Notes: generated by a model from the sequence alone, not told the origin. 64,000 nt of DNA from Phytophthora hibernalis (GCA_012656075.1 JAAKBF010000224.1:434001-498000), one strand, 5' to 3'. Positions 1 to 11,991 are shown, numbered from the stretch's first letter. Numbers and translations are program-made.

Positions 1-1407
1 CTGCTTCTGCTAGCACTCGACGACGCTGCTCCCAGGCTTCTGGATCCAAAGTCTTCCAACGACGAGCAACTTGCGAGTCTGTGCGCCCATCCATCTCCGT
101 AGCGAGCCGAGCCCATAGTCTGGGAGAATCCACCCCCACTCGCGCACTCTTGCCAGAATGATTTCGTCCTCCTGTTTGGAAAACTTGCGGAAGGACAGAT
201 CCGGGTTCATGGAATTCGAGTATCGGTCGCGTATCGCTGGCTGGGTCCGCCCGGAATATGGTGACTAATTTCATTCCACGCCACTTGATCCTGATTGAAC
301 TCGCTGCCAGTAGACACGTACGCGCGCAAGGCGAGCAGCAGTCGCCGGTCCTCAATAAGCGAAAACTTGCCTCGTCGAAGTCCTGGAGCTAGCGAGAGCT
401 GCCAGCGGTGGCGAATCTGCTCCGACAAGCGGTCGTCGAGCAAGTCTGCAATCACATTCCACTTCTCTCCAAACACAGGCACCGCCTCGCGTAGGATCTG
501 GTCTTCTTGCGGCGTAAAGTTCGTCCGCACATTGCCTCCACACAGCGTCGTCTGGTACCGTGTGAGACAGTGCGCGGCTGGTCTGCCAGGCACCGGCATG
601 CGTCTGGCAATCTCGTGCCACTTGTTCACCAGCGCCGGGTCTTCCTCTCCGGTTGCCAGCCGTCTCAGCGCCGCGTCTTCCTGCTTGGTCCAGGCGCCCA
701 GCCGCAGCTTGGGCGACTCGTGCAGGTCGTACCACAACTTGCACGCAAAGCCCGAGCGTTCAATGGGGAACTCCTGGACTTCCTCAGCCCCTGCCACACC
801 TGAATCCCGTTCCACGCCTGCAACGGGATCTCAATCGGGTGCCCGCGCCCATACAAACTGAAGTACTCGGTGGCAAAGTCCTTCAAGACTCGGCGTTCCC
901 TGGCCGTGAAGATGGTCGGGGGCCCTGCCACGAACGCCTCGTGGCTGTGAGCTCGTAGAAACTCCGTATCAGGATTAGTAGGAGGCTCTGTTAGAGTTCT
1001 GAGTCTGGCTTGGTCCTCACTCTCTTGGTCGTGAGCCGCCACCGTCTTCTGCTTCTTCTTCTTGGGTCTCCCCACCTTCCGCTCCGTCTCCGTCTCGTCC
1101 GTGAAGAACGAAACCTGTTGGCGGATGTACGAGCGAGGCACGACCCTGCGGGTTTCTTCCGGGTGCGAGGGCCTTTCTCGTAGCGCGGGAGGAGCTTCTG
1201 GAGGGGCGAAGAACGCGGCACCAACGCGTCCATGGCCTGCTGGGCCCTGCGCAGAGCCATTTGGCGCCGAATCGACTGCGTTCGAGCGAGCAACTTGGCC
1301 TCTTCCTGGGCAAGCGACTGATCCAGAGATTGCAGCTCCACCACGAGCACACGGTTCGCCTCGAGGGCGTCTGCAATGGCGTCGCAAGCGTCAGGACCAG
1401 GGGCCAT
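1..1407 (-). CDS. Myb-repeat protein, SNAPC4-like (3' end outside window)
   Basis: The ATG at 1407 opens a helical N-terminus rich in Leu, Glu and Gln, followed by a basic KKKK patch near 1060 and several Myb/SANT repeats between about 870 and the window edge. Typical tryptophans are visible in GAWTKQED, EKWNVIADLL, QVAWNEISHHIPGRTQ, FSKQEDEI and SPRLWARLATEMDGRT. This row of repeats after a helical N-terminus resembles SNAPC4, the DNA-binding subunit of the snRNA-activating complex. A general multi-Myb regulator remains possible. The frame is broken at four places (runs near 135, 239, 789 and 1170), and each is repaired by one added base in a homopolymer. The C-terminus lies left of the window. 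Confidence 0.65.
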
Positions 1408-3002
1408 TTTGACACGGACGGTTTGGTTGGTAAAGTGGTGGGTGAATGGGTGAGAGAAAGAAGGGATGGAAAACCCGTTGGGAAAGTGGGTTATTCATCT
1501 GGGATCGTGCTTTTGGATAGGTGTCGTACTTGTACCGGTAGACAAAGAGTGAAGCAGTGCTAACAGTAAAACGTCCTCCGCCCGTTTGTCGTTATTTGGT
1601 GTTGGAATGGCCCCGCCACGAAGATTTTGGCAAACAGGACTCTCGTTCACCCTCGCAGTGAAGTTTAAGTGAAAAAAGCTACCGGTATGAAAGGGAATCG
1701 TATATTGTTAATGCAAAGTGCTCCTACCGGTAGATCGACCAAATGGGAGCGCATATTCGCAAGCCATCATGAATATCCTACATCATGTTCGTCTTCGGAC
1801 GCTCGATACTCTCGCAGACGACTGCGAGGAAATCATAGGAAACCAAAAAATGAAACAAGAGTGTGGGTGTACAGTATGTACTGTACCGGTACCGGTACCT
1901 ATCTATCTACCCATAAACGATAGTAACAAGAATATCAAGACATTTGACTTTTGCATATGTATTTTCCTCTTCCCTTTTACAATCGGGAACAATAACCTAC
2001 GTGTAAATACTGAGACGCGTGAGGATCGAATTGTGGCTCTTGCTGCGGTCGCATTTGATGAGTGCATTCCGAGTGTGCTGCTGGCAAGCCCCTAAAGCTA
2101 AGGTCTAAAAAACGAGATCAGAGGGTCTATCTGCTCGCACCTCCTTCGTATTGTACGAATACTCTTCAATACTACATGCGTGCAGAACTACATGTAGCGT
2201 TTCTTATAATAATAGTAAGCTTATTAATATTAAACGTGTACATGTATTATTACATACTTTATTACGTGTACATGTATTATTACATACTTTATTAAATAAA
2301 GTATTTCGTAATAGAAGTAGGCATTTGCTTCAACAGCAATTCGATGATCCCGAACAAATCCAATGATACGTACACGTAAAGGCAATGTCATGATAACGAT
2401 GTACTTCGTAACTTACTGACGTTGCCGCTGACTCCGACTCGTTGCCAAAAATGCGATTCAACCTTTACTAAAGGCTACAAGGGCCTTACCGGTATGCCAA
2501 TATACCTCCTCACGTCGATAAGAAAAACATGTACTTCGTATGAAGATGGCTACAAATACAGCGACAACACATTTTAATGTGACTCGATTAAAACGTCACC
2601 CTACACAGACGTTATACGTACCGTACGTATAACGTAACATATGTATACCTATCGGCCTTTGAAGCAAAGCCAAAATCGTATCTTCATCGAAGGCAGGTGT
2701 TTCTGCAGGAGCAGACAGCGGACATCGCAATACAGTAGTAATGCGGTGGTTATGGAGTGCAACTTGCACGCATGCCGATCGGTCCCAGCATAGGATATCG
2801 ATAGAGGATGGATGTCACGAATTGCAACCCGTCTTTGAGCTCAAACACCCAGCCGCTGGAAACTAGGTACAGCAAACCAGTCAAGCCCAGCAGAGTGTGC
2901 ATCGCGGCATCGTAACGCGCAGGACATTGCAATTCTGACTGAGAGCGAATCACTTTCCAATTACCGCACTGCAACACTCAAGCTCTCCCAGAAGTCTCAA
3001 AC
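1408..3002. other. AT-rich intergenic region with short repeats
   Basis: I see no convincing gene here. The stretch holds several copies of the palindrome TACCGGTA (near 1531, 1680, 1724, 1881 and 2487) and a 30 bp tandem duplication at 2234-2294. Open frames inside it are short, AT-driven and without recognisable motifs. Confidence 0.6.
2234..2294. repeat. Two-copy 30 bp tandem repeat
   Basis: The unit at 2234-2263 (acgtgtacatgtattattac followed by atactttatt) is repeated directly at 2264-2293 without a mismatch. Each unit contains the palindrome TACATGTA. A recent slippage or unequal-exchange duplication is the simplest explanation. Confidence 0.9.
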
Positions 3003-3320
3003 ATGCGCTTCGCTTCTGTTCTTGCATGCGGGTCGCTTGCCCTGATCAACGTGATTTCAGCCACAGAAATGCAGAATGAAGCAACAACTCCGATTCCTGC
3101 GACGAAGCTGCGTGTGACCAATGCTGTGCCGTCTCCTAACAAGCAAGAAGCTCAAAATGCTGAACGTCAATTGGGTCTGTTTGACTGGCTGTTCGTAAGT
3201 CCGACTGCGGCACCTGACACGCCTGCGCCAGCGCCGGACTACAGCTTCGGCAACAACAACAATAATGACGACGGAGGTCCTTTCAGCGGACCCTTCTGGG
3301 ACCCGAACGCGGGCTTTTAG
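3003..3320 (+). CDS. Small secreted protein, candidate RXLG-type effector
   Basis: A single exon encodes 105 residues. Residues 1-20 form a signal peptide: a basic start, a hydrophobic core (VLACGSLALINVIS) and a small-residue cleavage site. R55-Q-L-G58 matches the RXLG variant of the oomycete RXLR motif and lies at a usual distance from the signal peptide. It is followed by LFDWLF, a Pro/Ala-rich stretch and an Asn/Asp-rich tail. There are no cysteine pairs, no clear dEER segment and no WY fold, so effector status is tentative; a small secreted wall or surface protein is equally possible. The reading frame, signal peptide and composition support a real gene. Confidence 0.6.
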   Translation: MRFASVLACGSLALINVISATEMQNEATTPIPATKLRVTNAVPSPNKQEAQNAERQLGLFDWLFVSPTAAPDTPAPAPDYSFGNNNNNDDGGPFSGPFWDPNAGF

Positions 3321-3443
3321 GTTCTTCGCTCATTCGGATCACCAAACGAAGCACCGCCAATTGTTGATCAAATCCACTTGTTTATTGTGCTGTTACTTTC
3401 GGTTCCTGTTTTTCACAGTCAAGTTAGTTTCCTGGTTCATCAC

Positions 3444-4634
3444 TTATGCCATGTTCTCCAGCACCAGCGCAATACCCTGTCCGCCACCAATGCAGGCCGA
3501 GCCAACCGCGTACTTCTTGCCCGTGCGCTGCAGCGCGTGCGTCAGGTGGGCCGTGATACGACTCCCCGAGGCACCCAGCGGGTGTCCAAGCGCAATCGCG
3601 CCGCCGCACTGGTTGGCAATTTCGGGGTTGATCTCCAGCTCCTTCACGCACGCCAGCCACTGGGCCGCGAAAGCCTCGTTAATGTCGAAGATGTCAATGT
3701 CCGACTTCTTCAGTCCCGCACGCTTCAGCGCACCCTTGATAGCGGGTACGGGGCCAATGCCCATGATAGTCGGGTCCACTCCCGACACCTGATAACTCAC
3801 CACACGCGCCAACGGCGTGAGGTTATGTTTCTTCACAGCGTCTTCACTAGCCAGTAGCACTGCTCCCGCACCGTCCGAGATGCCGGACGCATTGCCTGCC
3901 GTCACGACGCCGTCCTTCTTAAACACGGGCTTCAATTTGGCCAGCTTGGCCATGTCCACCACACGGGGACTCGTCCACCGCGAACTGCTCCGTCTTGCGT
4001 CCAGCTTTGACTTCCAGCGGCGCCAACTCGGCATCGAACCAGCCCTCGGCTTGGGCCTCGGCCCAGCGGGTCTGGCTGCGCAGCCCAAAGGCGTCGCACT
4101 GCTCGCGCGTGATGTTGTGCTTCTCCGCCAGGTTCTCGGCCGTCATGCCCATGGGCGTCTTGGCGTACGAGTCCGTGAGCGCCGACCACAGCGTGTCCTG
4201 CAGGTTCAGGCCGGCGCCCAGACCCACGCCGAAGCGCGCCTGGTGGCCGTACACCGCCAGCGGAGACTGCGACATGTTCTCGGCGCCGCCGCAGAGCGCG
4301 ATGTCCGCGTCGCCCAGTAGGATCTCGTGCACGCCGCCCACGACCGACTGGAAGCCGCTGCCGCACAGGCGGTTGACGGTGAGCGCGGGTTTGTCCTGCG
4401 GCACGCCGGCCTTGAGCTGCACGTGGCGCGCGATGTACGCGCCGTCCGCCGACGTGGGCGCCACGTTGCCTACCTGCACCATGTCCACGAGCGCCGGGTC
4501 CAGCTTGGCGGCCGCGAGCGTCGCCTTGGCCGCGTGCGCGCACAGGTCCGTGGCCGTGATGTCCTTGAGCTTGCCTCCGAAGTTGCCGAAGGGCGTGCGC
4601 TTGGCGGCTACGATGTACACGTTCTTGAGCACCA
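3444..4634 (-). CDS. Acetyl-CoA C-acetyltransferase (thiolase)
   Basis: Thiolases of this type condense two acetyl-CoA to acetoacetyl-CoA or run the reverse cleavage. The start MVLKNVYIVAAKRTPFG is typical. The nucleophilic cysteine is in NRLCGSGFQS, and the C-terminal blocks NEAFAAQ, CGGAIALGHPLGASGSR and ACIGGGQG supply the His and second Cys of the active site. Length from the ATG at 4634 is about 396 residues, normal for the family. There is no PTS1 tripeptide at the end (ENMA), so a cytosolic or mitochondrial enzyme is more likely than a peroxisomal one. The frame breaks at the CCCC run near 3964; one base fewer there rejoins it (DES to RVVDMAKLAKLKP), which I read as a sequence error because the rest is fully conserved. 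Confidence 0.9.
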
Positions 4635-4890
4635 TAGTGAAAAGGAAGAGCTGCTGACACTTGGGCTGAAGATTGGGGAATGAGGGACTCGCTGACGTAT
4701 CCGTTTTCTTGACTTGGCGTTTGTATGCGGACAACTTCAACGCCCGCCGAGATGCTGACGTGAACGTTGGCAGGACTTTTCGCAAAACGCGGAGCAAATT
4801 GTGATTGTGACGGGGCTCCGCCTTTTGCAACAAGGTAATTTGGCTGGTAAAACGAGTGCGAAGTTTTTGATCGTTGTTGTCGTCGTTTAG

Positions 4891-7116
4891 CTAAATACTT
4901 TCTTCATATGACGCCAATTTGGCCGGAGGTTCCAGCGGAGGATCCAAGTAGTCAAAAGAGTCGCGACGCCGTTTGCGGCCGAAGTTCAGGCGCTCGATCT
5001 GCCATGCGCGTGCAAGTTCGTTGAATTTGAAGAGTTTGTTGGTCTCCATGACGTCTGCGTTGAGGGCGCGAGCGTAGATGGCCTGAGTGAACACAGCGCC
5101 GCTGGGTACTGCAGTGGCAGGGATCGACAGGATATCCCGCGCGAGCTTCGCTAGTGACGGGAAGCGCGTTTCGTTCGACTTCCACCACAGGAACGGGTCT
5201 GACCGCTTGTCACGGATGAGCGTCGCGTCAAAGAACCGATCTACTTCGTCTCCGTCGATCGTGTAGTCGGGTATACCCTCGCCGATATCCAGCAGTTTCT
5301 CGAAGGTTGTGTACGCGGCCGAGGCGTCATGTCGAGCTTGCTCGTCGTCCAGCCTTGGGGTGTCTGACAAGGCGTCGTAGACGCTCGCGCGCAGCATTTC
5401 CCGCAGGAAAGTCTTCTTGGAAGCCTTGTCCACGGACTCGTTGGAAAATCGCGGGTCCAAGATCTTTGCCAACCGAAAGTACGGAGACGAGTGCTCCGTG
5501 TGGTACGACTCCAGGCTACCTTTCACCTTCAAGCATACGGTCTGAACCTTGGTGAAGGCACTCGCAGGAAAGTCTGATGCCGACGCAGCGGTGCTCTCGC
5601 AAAGCCCCACGATCGCCTTGCAGACGTTGATGGAGGTGCTCAGCGAAATGTGCTTCTGGTCGCTCTGGCACGTTGCCATCTGCATGCACTTCTGCAGAAA
5701 AGTAGCTACCCACACTAGTAAATCCCACTCGGTCTCCTCGAGCAATAACCCACTCATGCCATTCGAGGCATCGCCGTACAGGGAGTTGATGGTATCCTTG
5801 ATCTTCGCGCTCTCCAAAATCATCGTGATTGATGTCCTCCAGTTCTTGGGCGAGTCCATGTTGGGCAACTGGTCCGGGAACTGCAGCCCCATCTCGGTGG
5901 TCCGCAGCGCAAAGTGCTCTTGACTTTCAGTTGTGGACTTCAGCAGCGACAACAGCGAGCGCAGCTTCACGGTTTCCTGGCGAATTTCCTTGAGTGCCGC
6001 GAGCACGCCCACATGAATGAGATGGCCCAGACACGTCACATTCCAGTCTGGGGGAATGCTTTCTAACCCTATAATACCCTTGATTTTTCGCGTAAGAAGC
6101 CCATTCCCACCGCGGACTCGTTACCGAGAGGTGTCACGCCGCAGAGCAACCTATTGCCGAGGCCCCAGTTGTTCTGCAGTACATTGAACAGTAAGTCCGC
6201 CATGAAATAAGCGTTGAACTCCGTGGGCAACCTTCCAGGCCAACTTGGATAGTTTTATACTCCCACTCGGCATTGATCCAGTGCAGATGGATGGCCATAT
6301 AGCCTTTGTGCACCGAGCCCGACCACGTATCACACGAAAACGTGATGCGGCCCACCGCCGACCGATTAATGTATTCCCCACGCGCGTGAACAGCGCGTAA
6401 TATTTCCTCTCCATCGCCTTCTGCAGCGCATCCACGGGCGGGATCACCGGCTTAATGCCTGCCGCCGCCAAAACATCCAAAAACTTTTCATGCTGCACCA
6501 CGCCAAGGTCCTGCTGGTCTTCTACGACCCACTCAATCAGCGCACTACTTAAATGCCGCAGCCGCTGGCGCTTCATTCCTGCTATAATACAATTCATCAC
6601 CATGTCAAAAAAACACTCACAAGCCATTGCACGCCACCCATTTACCTGCATGTTCGTCTATCTCCTCAGCCACCACCTCCTTCTTCGCCGCTTTCTTCCC
6701 CGCAGCACCCACTGGCGTCACTACACCTGCACCATTGGGCGTCGCTCCATTGGCTGCTTTCCTCCCCTTCTTGCTCGGGGGCGAGCCGTTCGGGAACTCG
6801 TTGTGTCTCTTGGCATGCCGCATCATGGACGACGTGCCGTGTCTCGTGCTGAAGATTTTGTTGCACACGGAGCAGCGCGCCGAGTCGATGAGTCCGTCGC
6901 GCGCACCGCTGCTGGAGAGCGGCGTGAAGGTCTCCCACACGACGCTCGTGAGCTTCTTCTTGGTGCGCGCAGGCTCCTCCTCGAACGGCATGGCGTCCGC
7001 GCGCTTCACCGCCGGCAGCTGCGTGAAGGGATCGATCTTGCCGCTCTCCCAGCTGAGCTCCAGCGTAGTCCTGACGACGTCGTCTTGGCCTTTCGCTTGC
7101 TCCCGACCCGAATTCG
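4891..7116 (-). CDS. hAT-family transposase-like protein with BED zinc finger
   Basis: From the N-terminus: a BED finger (CSVCNKIFSTRHGTSSMMRH, then KRH) near 6880-6800, an intron at about 6640-6595, and a hAT core with ALIEWVVEDQQDLGVV, FSCDTWSGSVHKGYMAIHLHW and DWNVTCLGHLIH. The C-terminus near 5215-5060 has the dimerisation signature DPFLWWKSNETRFPSLAKLARDIL followed by IPATAVPSGAVF. The protein would be roughly 700 residues. The frame resumes after single-base gaps near 6372 (GGGG), near 6225 and near 6105. The first exon was not placed; coding is visible upstream to 7116. I found no convincing terminal inverted repeats or 8 bp target duplication, so this may be an old or domesticated copy. 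Confidence 0.7.
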
Positions 7117-7584
7117 CTGCATTGGAAGGTGAAAATTACATGGTCGGCAAGGGCAGAGAGCCGCGGAGAGGACGCATACAATTAGATATTGGAGTAGGCA
7201 TTGCACAGGCACACAAGACAGCGACGCACACGGCACTTGGGCGAGCGATTCACCAGTGAGCCAACAGGGTTTGCAACTCACTGACGGGTCGAAAGGGGAA
7301 TAAACGACTTGGGCTTTGTATGCAAAAGGGTAAACGGGTTCGACTGGCTCCCGGCCCACCCGCGACGTGATGTGGCACACACAAGGCCACTTCAACTTGC
7401 TGGCAACAACAGGTAACTACGGGACCCTCACAAGTATTTGGTAGCTACACTTTGTTAATCTCTGTGAGGCTCGTACGGATAACTTCGGAGATGACAAGTC
7501 TGAAAGGAATTCCACAGCACACGTGCTGCTCTGGCGAAGACGTTTCCTGTGGTCGACCGTATCTTGTCGAAAGATCGTCCGAAT
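7117..7584. other. Intergenic, no gene seen
   Basis: This stretch separates the hAT-like gene from the 3' end of the AP-4 sigma gene. It may contain an unplaced first exon of the hAT-like gene, since the coding frame begins at a 3' splice site at 7117-7119. I see nothing else I can support. Confidence 0.4.
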
Positions 7585-8310
7585 CTACGAAGCCTTCTCC
7601 ATCAAATGGATGGGTTTGAGGATGGAAATCTTGTTGGTCTCCACGATGTAGCCGTTCATGACCATCTCGTCCAGGATGAAGTGCGCTTTCTCCAGGTTGA
7701 ACATGATCTGTAGACAACACACATAGCAATACAATCAACAAACAGAACCCTCTGCAGAATACACCAAAAGCTATCTACTCACGTCGAGCTCGCACTAAAG
7801 TGGTCACAAACAGTCAAGAAGTCACACACAACGATTCAGTCGCAGCCCACCTGCATCCAATCTCTGCACCAACGTACCACACTCTCAAAGTACTTGTCCA
7901 TCGTCTCCACCAGCGCGTGGATGAACTCCAGAATCCCCAGTTCATTCTACAATAAATAGAATCGACCTTAAATCAGTACATATCTCCACCTCGCCGTACC
8001 AACACCCTCTCACCTCCGAGTCGTCGTCCTTGACGCCAACGATGAAGAAGAGCGACGCGTATCTTCTGTAGATGACCTTGTAGCCGCGGTACTCCACGAA
8101 CGAGCACTACACCACCCAAAATACACAAATGAGTCCTTTACTCCCCAAACAGCTCCGAGCGAGAACTCGCACCTGCGTCTCGTTGCGGCCCAGACACTTG
8201 CGGATGATCTCGGCCTCCAGCGCCACGCGCTCCTGGATGGACAAGAAGTCATAGTACTGCGCCAGTCGCGTCTGGCCCTGCTTGTTCACCATGAGGACGA
8301 ACTTGATCAT
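7585..8310 (-). CDS. AP4S1: AP-4 adaptor complex subunit sigma
   Basis: The small chain of the AP-4 coat, acting at the trans-Golgi in cargo sorting. Five exons join in frame without any error: 8173-8310, 8014-8106, 7878-7946, 7783-7794 and 7585-7707, giving 144 residues, the length of human AP4S1. The start MIKFVLMVNKQGQTRLAQYY and the segments CSFVEYRGYKVIYRRYASLF and IMFNLEKAHFILDEMV match the AP-4 sigma subfamily better than AP-1, AP-2 or AP-3 sigma. Introns are 66-83 bp, all GT-AG. Exon 4 is only 12 nt and codes for CELD. The gene diverges from the chorein-type gene across 164 bp, so the two probably share a promoter region. Confidence 0.93.
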
Positions 8311-8474
8311 CTTGTCGGGGAGGGTTCGAGTCTTCTCTTCCGATACGACGTTCGCAACGTGGCCTGTGTATGGTGTACACCATATCAACACCGTTATCGG
8401 TGTTGTCCACACCAATATCTAAATTCGATGTGTACCACACCGATCTATTCCGCAACTTGAAGCGACACTTGGAG
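8311..8474. promoter_or_regulatory. Divergent promoter with GGTGT/ACACC palindromes
   Basis: The 164 bp between the opposite start codons contain a perfect 16 bp palindrome TATGGTGTACACCATA at 8369-8384 and a hairpin AACACCG-ttat-CGGTGTT at 8387-8404. They are followed by further ACACC and GGTGT words to about 8445. The density suggests a binding-site cluster for a dimeric regulator; no factor is known to me for it. Confidence 0.5.
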
Positions 8475-11400
8475 ATGATCTTCGAGGTGCTGCAGCAGCT
8501 CCTGGGCGAGTTTTTCGAGGACGTCCAGGAGGAGAAGGTGTCTCTGTACACTGGCGACCTCTTCGGTCAGTGCTGACGTTGTACTGTAATGAATAAAAGT
8601 CTGATCCTCTCTTCTTTTTACGCAGAGCCCAGTCATTTTAAACTCAGTGACGTCTTCCTGAAGACTTTCGTGCGTTTTGTTAATTCTTATTCAAATATTG
8701 GTAGTAGTAAAGTAATTATTATTTTTATGTTACTGTTGTTGCAGCTGATCAACTCGCTTCAGCTGCCGTTCGAGTTGTCTGCTGGATACGTTGGCAACGT
8801 CAAGGTGGAGGGCCTCCTGGGAGCGGTTGCAGGCTGGCCGCTCGAAGTCAGCATCAGTGATGTCTGCCTGGTACTTCGACCCAACAAAGTGCCGTGGGAA
8901 AACGAACTGCTCATTCGATACGCCAAAGAGCTCATCGTCGCCATCTGCCAAAGTGTCGCTTTTGTACCGTCGGAAGCCAAGAAGGGCGACGCGTCGTTCA
9001 TTTCTCCTGCCAAATGGATCACGGTACGCTGCATGCTGCTCTTTCAAAGCGATGCAATTTTTACTGACTTTAGTTTGGATGCAGAATCGCGTAAAAGCGG
9101 TGTGGGCTGACATGATTGTGCAGCTGGAACACGTTCACATTCGCGTTGAGGTATGTTCTCCAAATAGTCATTATTTTGCAGGAATTCTGATCTTTTGCGC
9201 TTTGGTGTATCTGTCGGCAGAGCGAACGCAGCGACAGTCTTGTAGCCTACGGTCTTTACATGCCGGTGCGTGCAGACTTGTTTATGATTTGTTGTTATGG
9301 AAACTCCTTTGTAATTTGAGTCTTGTAGTTGGTTCGATTTGCCTCTCGAGAATTAGAGGATCAGATTTTATACCGGCGGCAGCAACCTGGCGTCACATAT
9401 CCCATAGCATCGGAAACTCTGATGTCCAAGCTACTCACCATTGAAAATGTCTCATTCTACACTGATCTCGACGCCGAAGCGTACTGGACTGTGCCCACCG
9501 ATTCCGATATGCCTTCTTCAACGCCGGAGCATCCTGTTGTGGCTGCATTAACTCCTTTAGCCCCCGAAGCAGATATTTCTCCGCGCCGATTCACACGTGA
9601 AGACGCACTACAACGCTTTAAAGAATGCGCTTTGAAGCAATTCGCCCGCGACAAACGGCGTGAGTTGGTATTTATTCGTGTTATCTGGATCAAGCTCGAC
9701 TTCGGGCGCGAGCAACAAAATGGAAACGAGAATGGAGGGCTCGCGAAACCAGTGCTAGCAGCAATCGACATTGCAACAGAAGAAATCGAGCTGAGTCTTG
9801 ACTTTGACCAAATTGCTGTGATACTGGAAGAACTCGAGCACGTGGTCGAGTACTTTAAACGTTCTCGCACGTGGCAGTGGCGTCCTTCCTGCATTGATCG
9901 GGAGCATCAAGCACCACCGAGTGTCAAGATATTGCCCAGTTTTTGCTTCCTTTACTACCAGATAGCGATGAGGATCGTGCTCTACTGACTTTCTCAATGG
10001 ATAAACAGCGCAAGTCGAAGCTGTGGTTTCGAGCAATGTGGAGATATGCGTTCCGCTGCGTTATAGATCAGCTGCAACGATTAAAGGGAGAAACACGTGA
10101 AGAGCGTAATGGTCTGGAGCTCGATCCAGCATGCTGGTGGCAGTATAACGAATTTGATAACAAAGAGCTGCAAGAAGTACGCCGGCAACGCTACATGCAC
10201 TTGTACGCACGCAATCTAAACCCAGCTGCCATGGAAATCGCTTTGTACGGACGAGGGAAGGCTCTTTTGGCCTTAAAATCTCAAGTTAGTGCCATTCCCG
10301 CTGTCAACAAAGATCAGTCTCCTCCATCGTCACCGCGTCGGCGCCCTCTACCAGAGTTTGACCCGCTTACCCAAGAAGAGTTATGGGAACTCTCCGACTT
10401 CGTTTCAACTATGTCAGTGTACGAACAACGGGTATGCCGAGCTCTTGCTGAAAGAGAGCTCCGTGCAGATTTTACGGCGGTGCCTCCTTCTCCAACACGG
10501 AAGGTTTCATCAGCAATGGAGTTTTCTGTATCGCACACAGAATTACTATCCCGTCATAGTAGAAGCCATTCAGTTGATAGCCAACCGGTCACTCCGACAA
10601 CAGATTTCACCGCAAACGAACGCCATCTCATGCGGGGATCAACAATCGCCTTTGGGGCAGGTGAGCTAGCTCGTCATGCGTCTCACCTCATGGCACGACA
10701 GCATGCAGCCTCGACCAGCGATTTACCCAGCCCAACTAAGCGCGAGAAGGCGTTGGAGTTGGAGCCACTTCGTGCGTGGATCTACAAACAGCGGAAATTA
10801 GGACTTCACACAACGTCTTGGTTCGAGAAGCAGTTTTTCTGCCTCTTTTCTCAATCCATCCAAGGTCATCCCTCTACTGAATTGGCAAATTGGCCCCATG
10901 ACAATACGCCTGTCTGAGGGCACTTCTGATCATGTTCAGTCAACCAAGCGCGGCATTTGTATCGAGGTCGGGATCGAGAGCTGTAACGGTGCAATTCTGC
11001 TCACCAGGATGCCCTTCATGCGCATTCTCGTGGAAATGCGCGTCGGTTTGTTCCACGTGACGCTAGTAAGGCAACCACATTTTCACAATGGCACAAGTGA
11101 TGTTAACTCTGAAAACGTGATCACGGACTACAAATGGATCTCAAGTGACCACATCCGCTCACCAGAAGACGGATTCTTCTACATCGGCCTGAAGTATTCC
11201 GCGCAGGAGGTAGCAAAACCAACTGGGAGGGTGCAGTTCGCTGAAGAGGAATTGGGGTTAAAGGGGAGAATGTGCATCGGCCCGATCAAGATTGACTACA
11301 ACGAACCAGCGATGCGAAGAGCAATGGGTCAGAATGTTGCTGACGAGCTGCGAGCGTCAAGTAAGTGCCATTTGTATTGTCGTTCTATATTACTTTTGTG

Positions 11401-11969
11401 CTCTTGTTGCGTACGCTAACATGCTCGGCAGGTACGGACGTTTCGACGTCAACGCACTTTTCAGTGCTTCAAGACGCTTATCACAGTTTCGTTGGCCTCG
11501 TTGCTCATCTACCTAAACGAAAGGGATCCCGAAAAGGACATACTTCTAGTCCACGCGCTACAAAGAGACCCAGTGCTTCTAATGTAGCTGCACAAGTTGC
11601 GCCGACTCCAGCTGACCAACAACAGCTCGAAAAAGTGCTAAAAGGACCCGAATGCTGCACGCGTTGCTACTACGCTCATCGACATTTGAGATCGAAGTGG
11701 GGACGCTGGAGCTTAATCTGTCAGCATATACCAATCACATCGAGAAAGCTCTTCGTACTCAAAGTGCGAAGAGCGTTGAGGCATCCAGATTACCAGAAAG
11801 CCGAGAAGACGTGAGCGTGATGCTGCCCACAACGACATATCGACTGCAAAATCGCCCGTCAATAAACGAATGCGACGTGGACGTTGCTGGTGCTCGCATC
11901 GTGTATCGATCCACCAAACAAGGCCGTGCAGCTGTCATTCGCCACCTCGCCCAGCTCTTCAAGCTATAA
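8475..11969 (+). CDS. Chorein-N/VPS13-type lipid-transfer protein
   Basis: The start MIFEVLQQLLGEFFED and the segment LPFELSAGYVGNVKVEG, followed by WPLEVSISDVCLVLRP, fit the N-terminal chorein domain of VPS13-like bridge proteins, which move lipids at organelle contact sites. I traced introns 8566-8625, 8670-8744, about 9023-9085, 9151-9222 and about 9265-9329. The middle (9330-10900) has long helical stretches and a low-complexity Ser/Pro region (about 10310-10740). The C-terminal part to 11969 is beta-rich, as expected for a repeating groove. The frame skips near 9910 (AA run) and around 10890, 11360 and 11640, through introns or base gaps. At about 1,050 residues it is much shorter than VPS13 itself; which bridge-protein subfamily it belongs to is open. 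Confidence 0.6.
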
Positions 11970-11991
11970 TGAATGAATGCTTCGCTCTATT

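Noticed and set aside
3995..4657. A 220-codon plus-strand frame opposite the thiolase
   Set aside because: It is antisense to conserved thiolase motifs and has no recognisable domain. High GC at third positions produces such shadows.
4635..4833. In-frame 66-residue upstream extension of the thiolase resembling a mitochondrial presequence
   Set aside because: The extension is basic and Ser/Thr-rich, but it begins at TTG and has no ATG before 4634. The family sequence starts at MVLKN, so I treat it as leader sequence.
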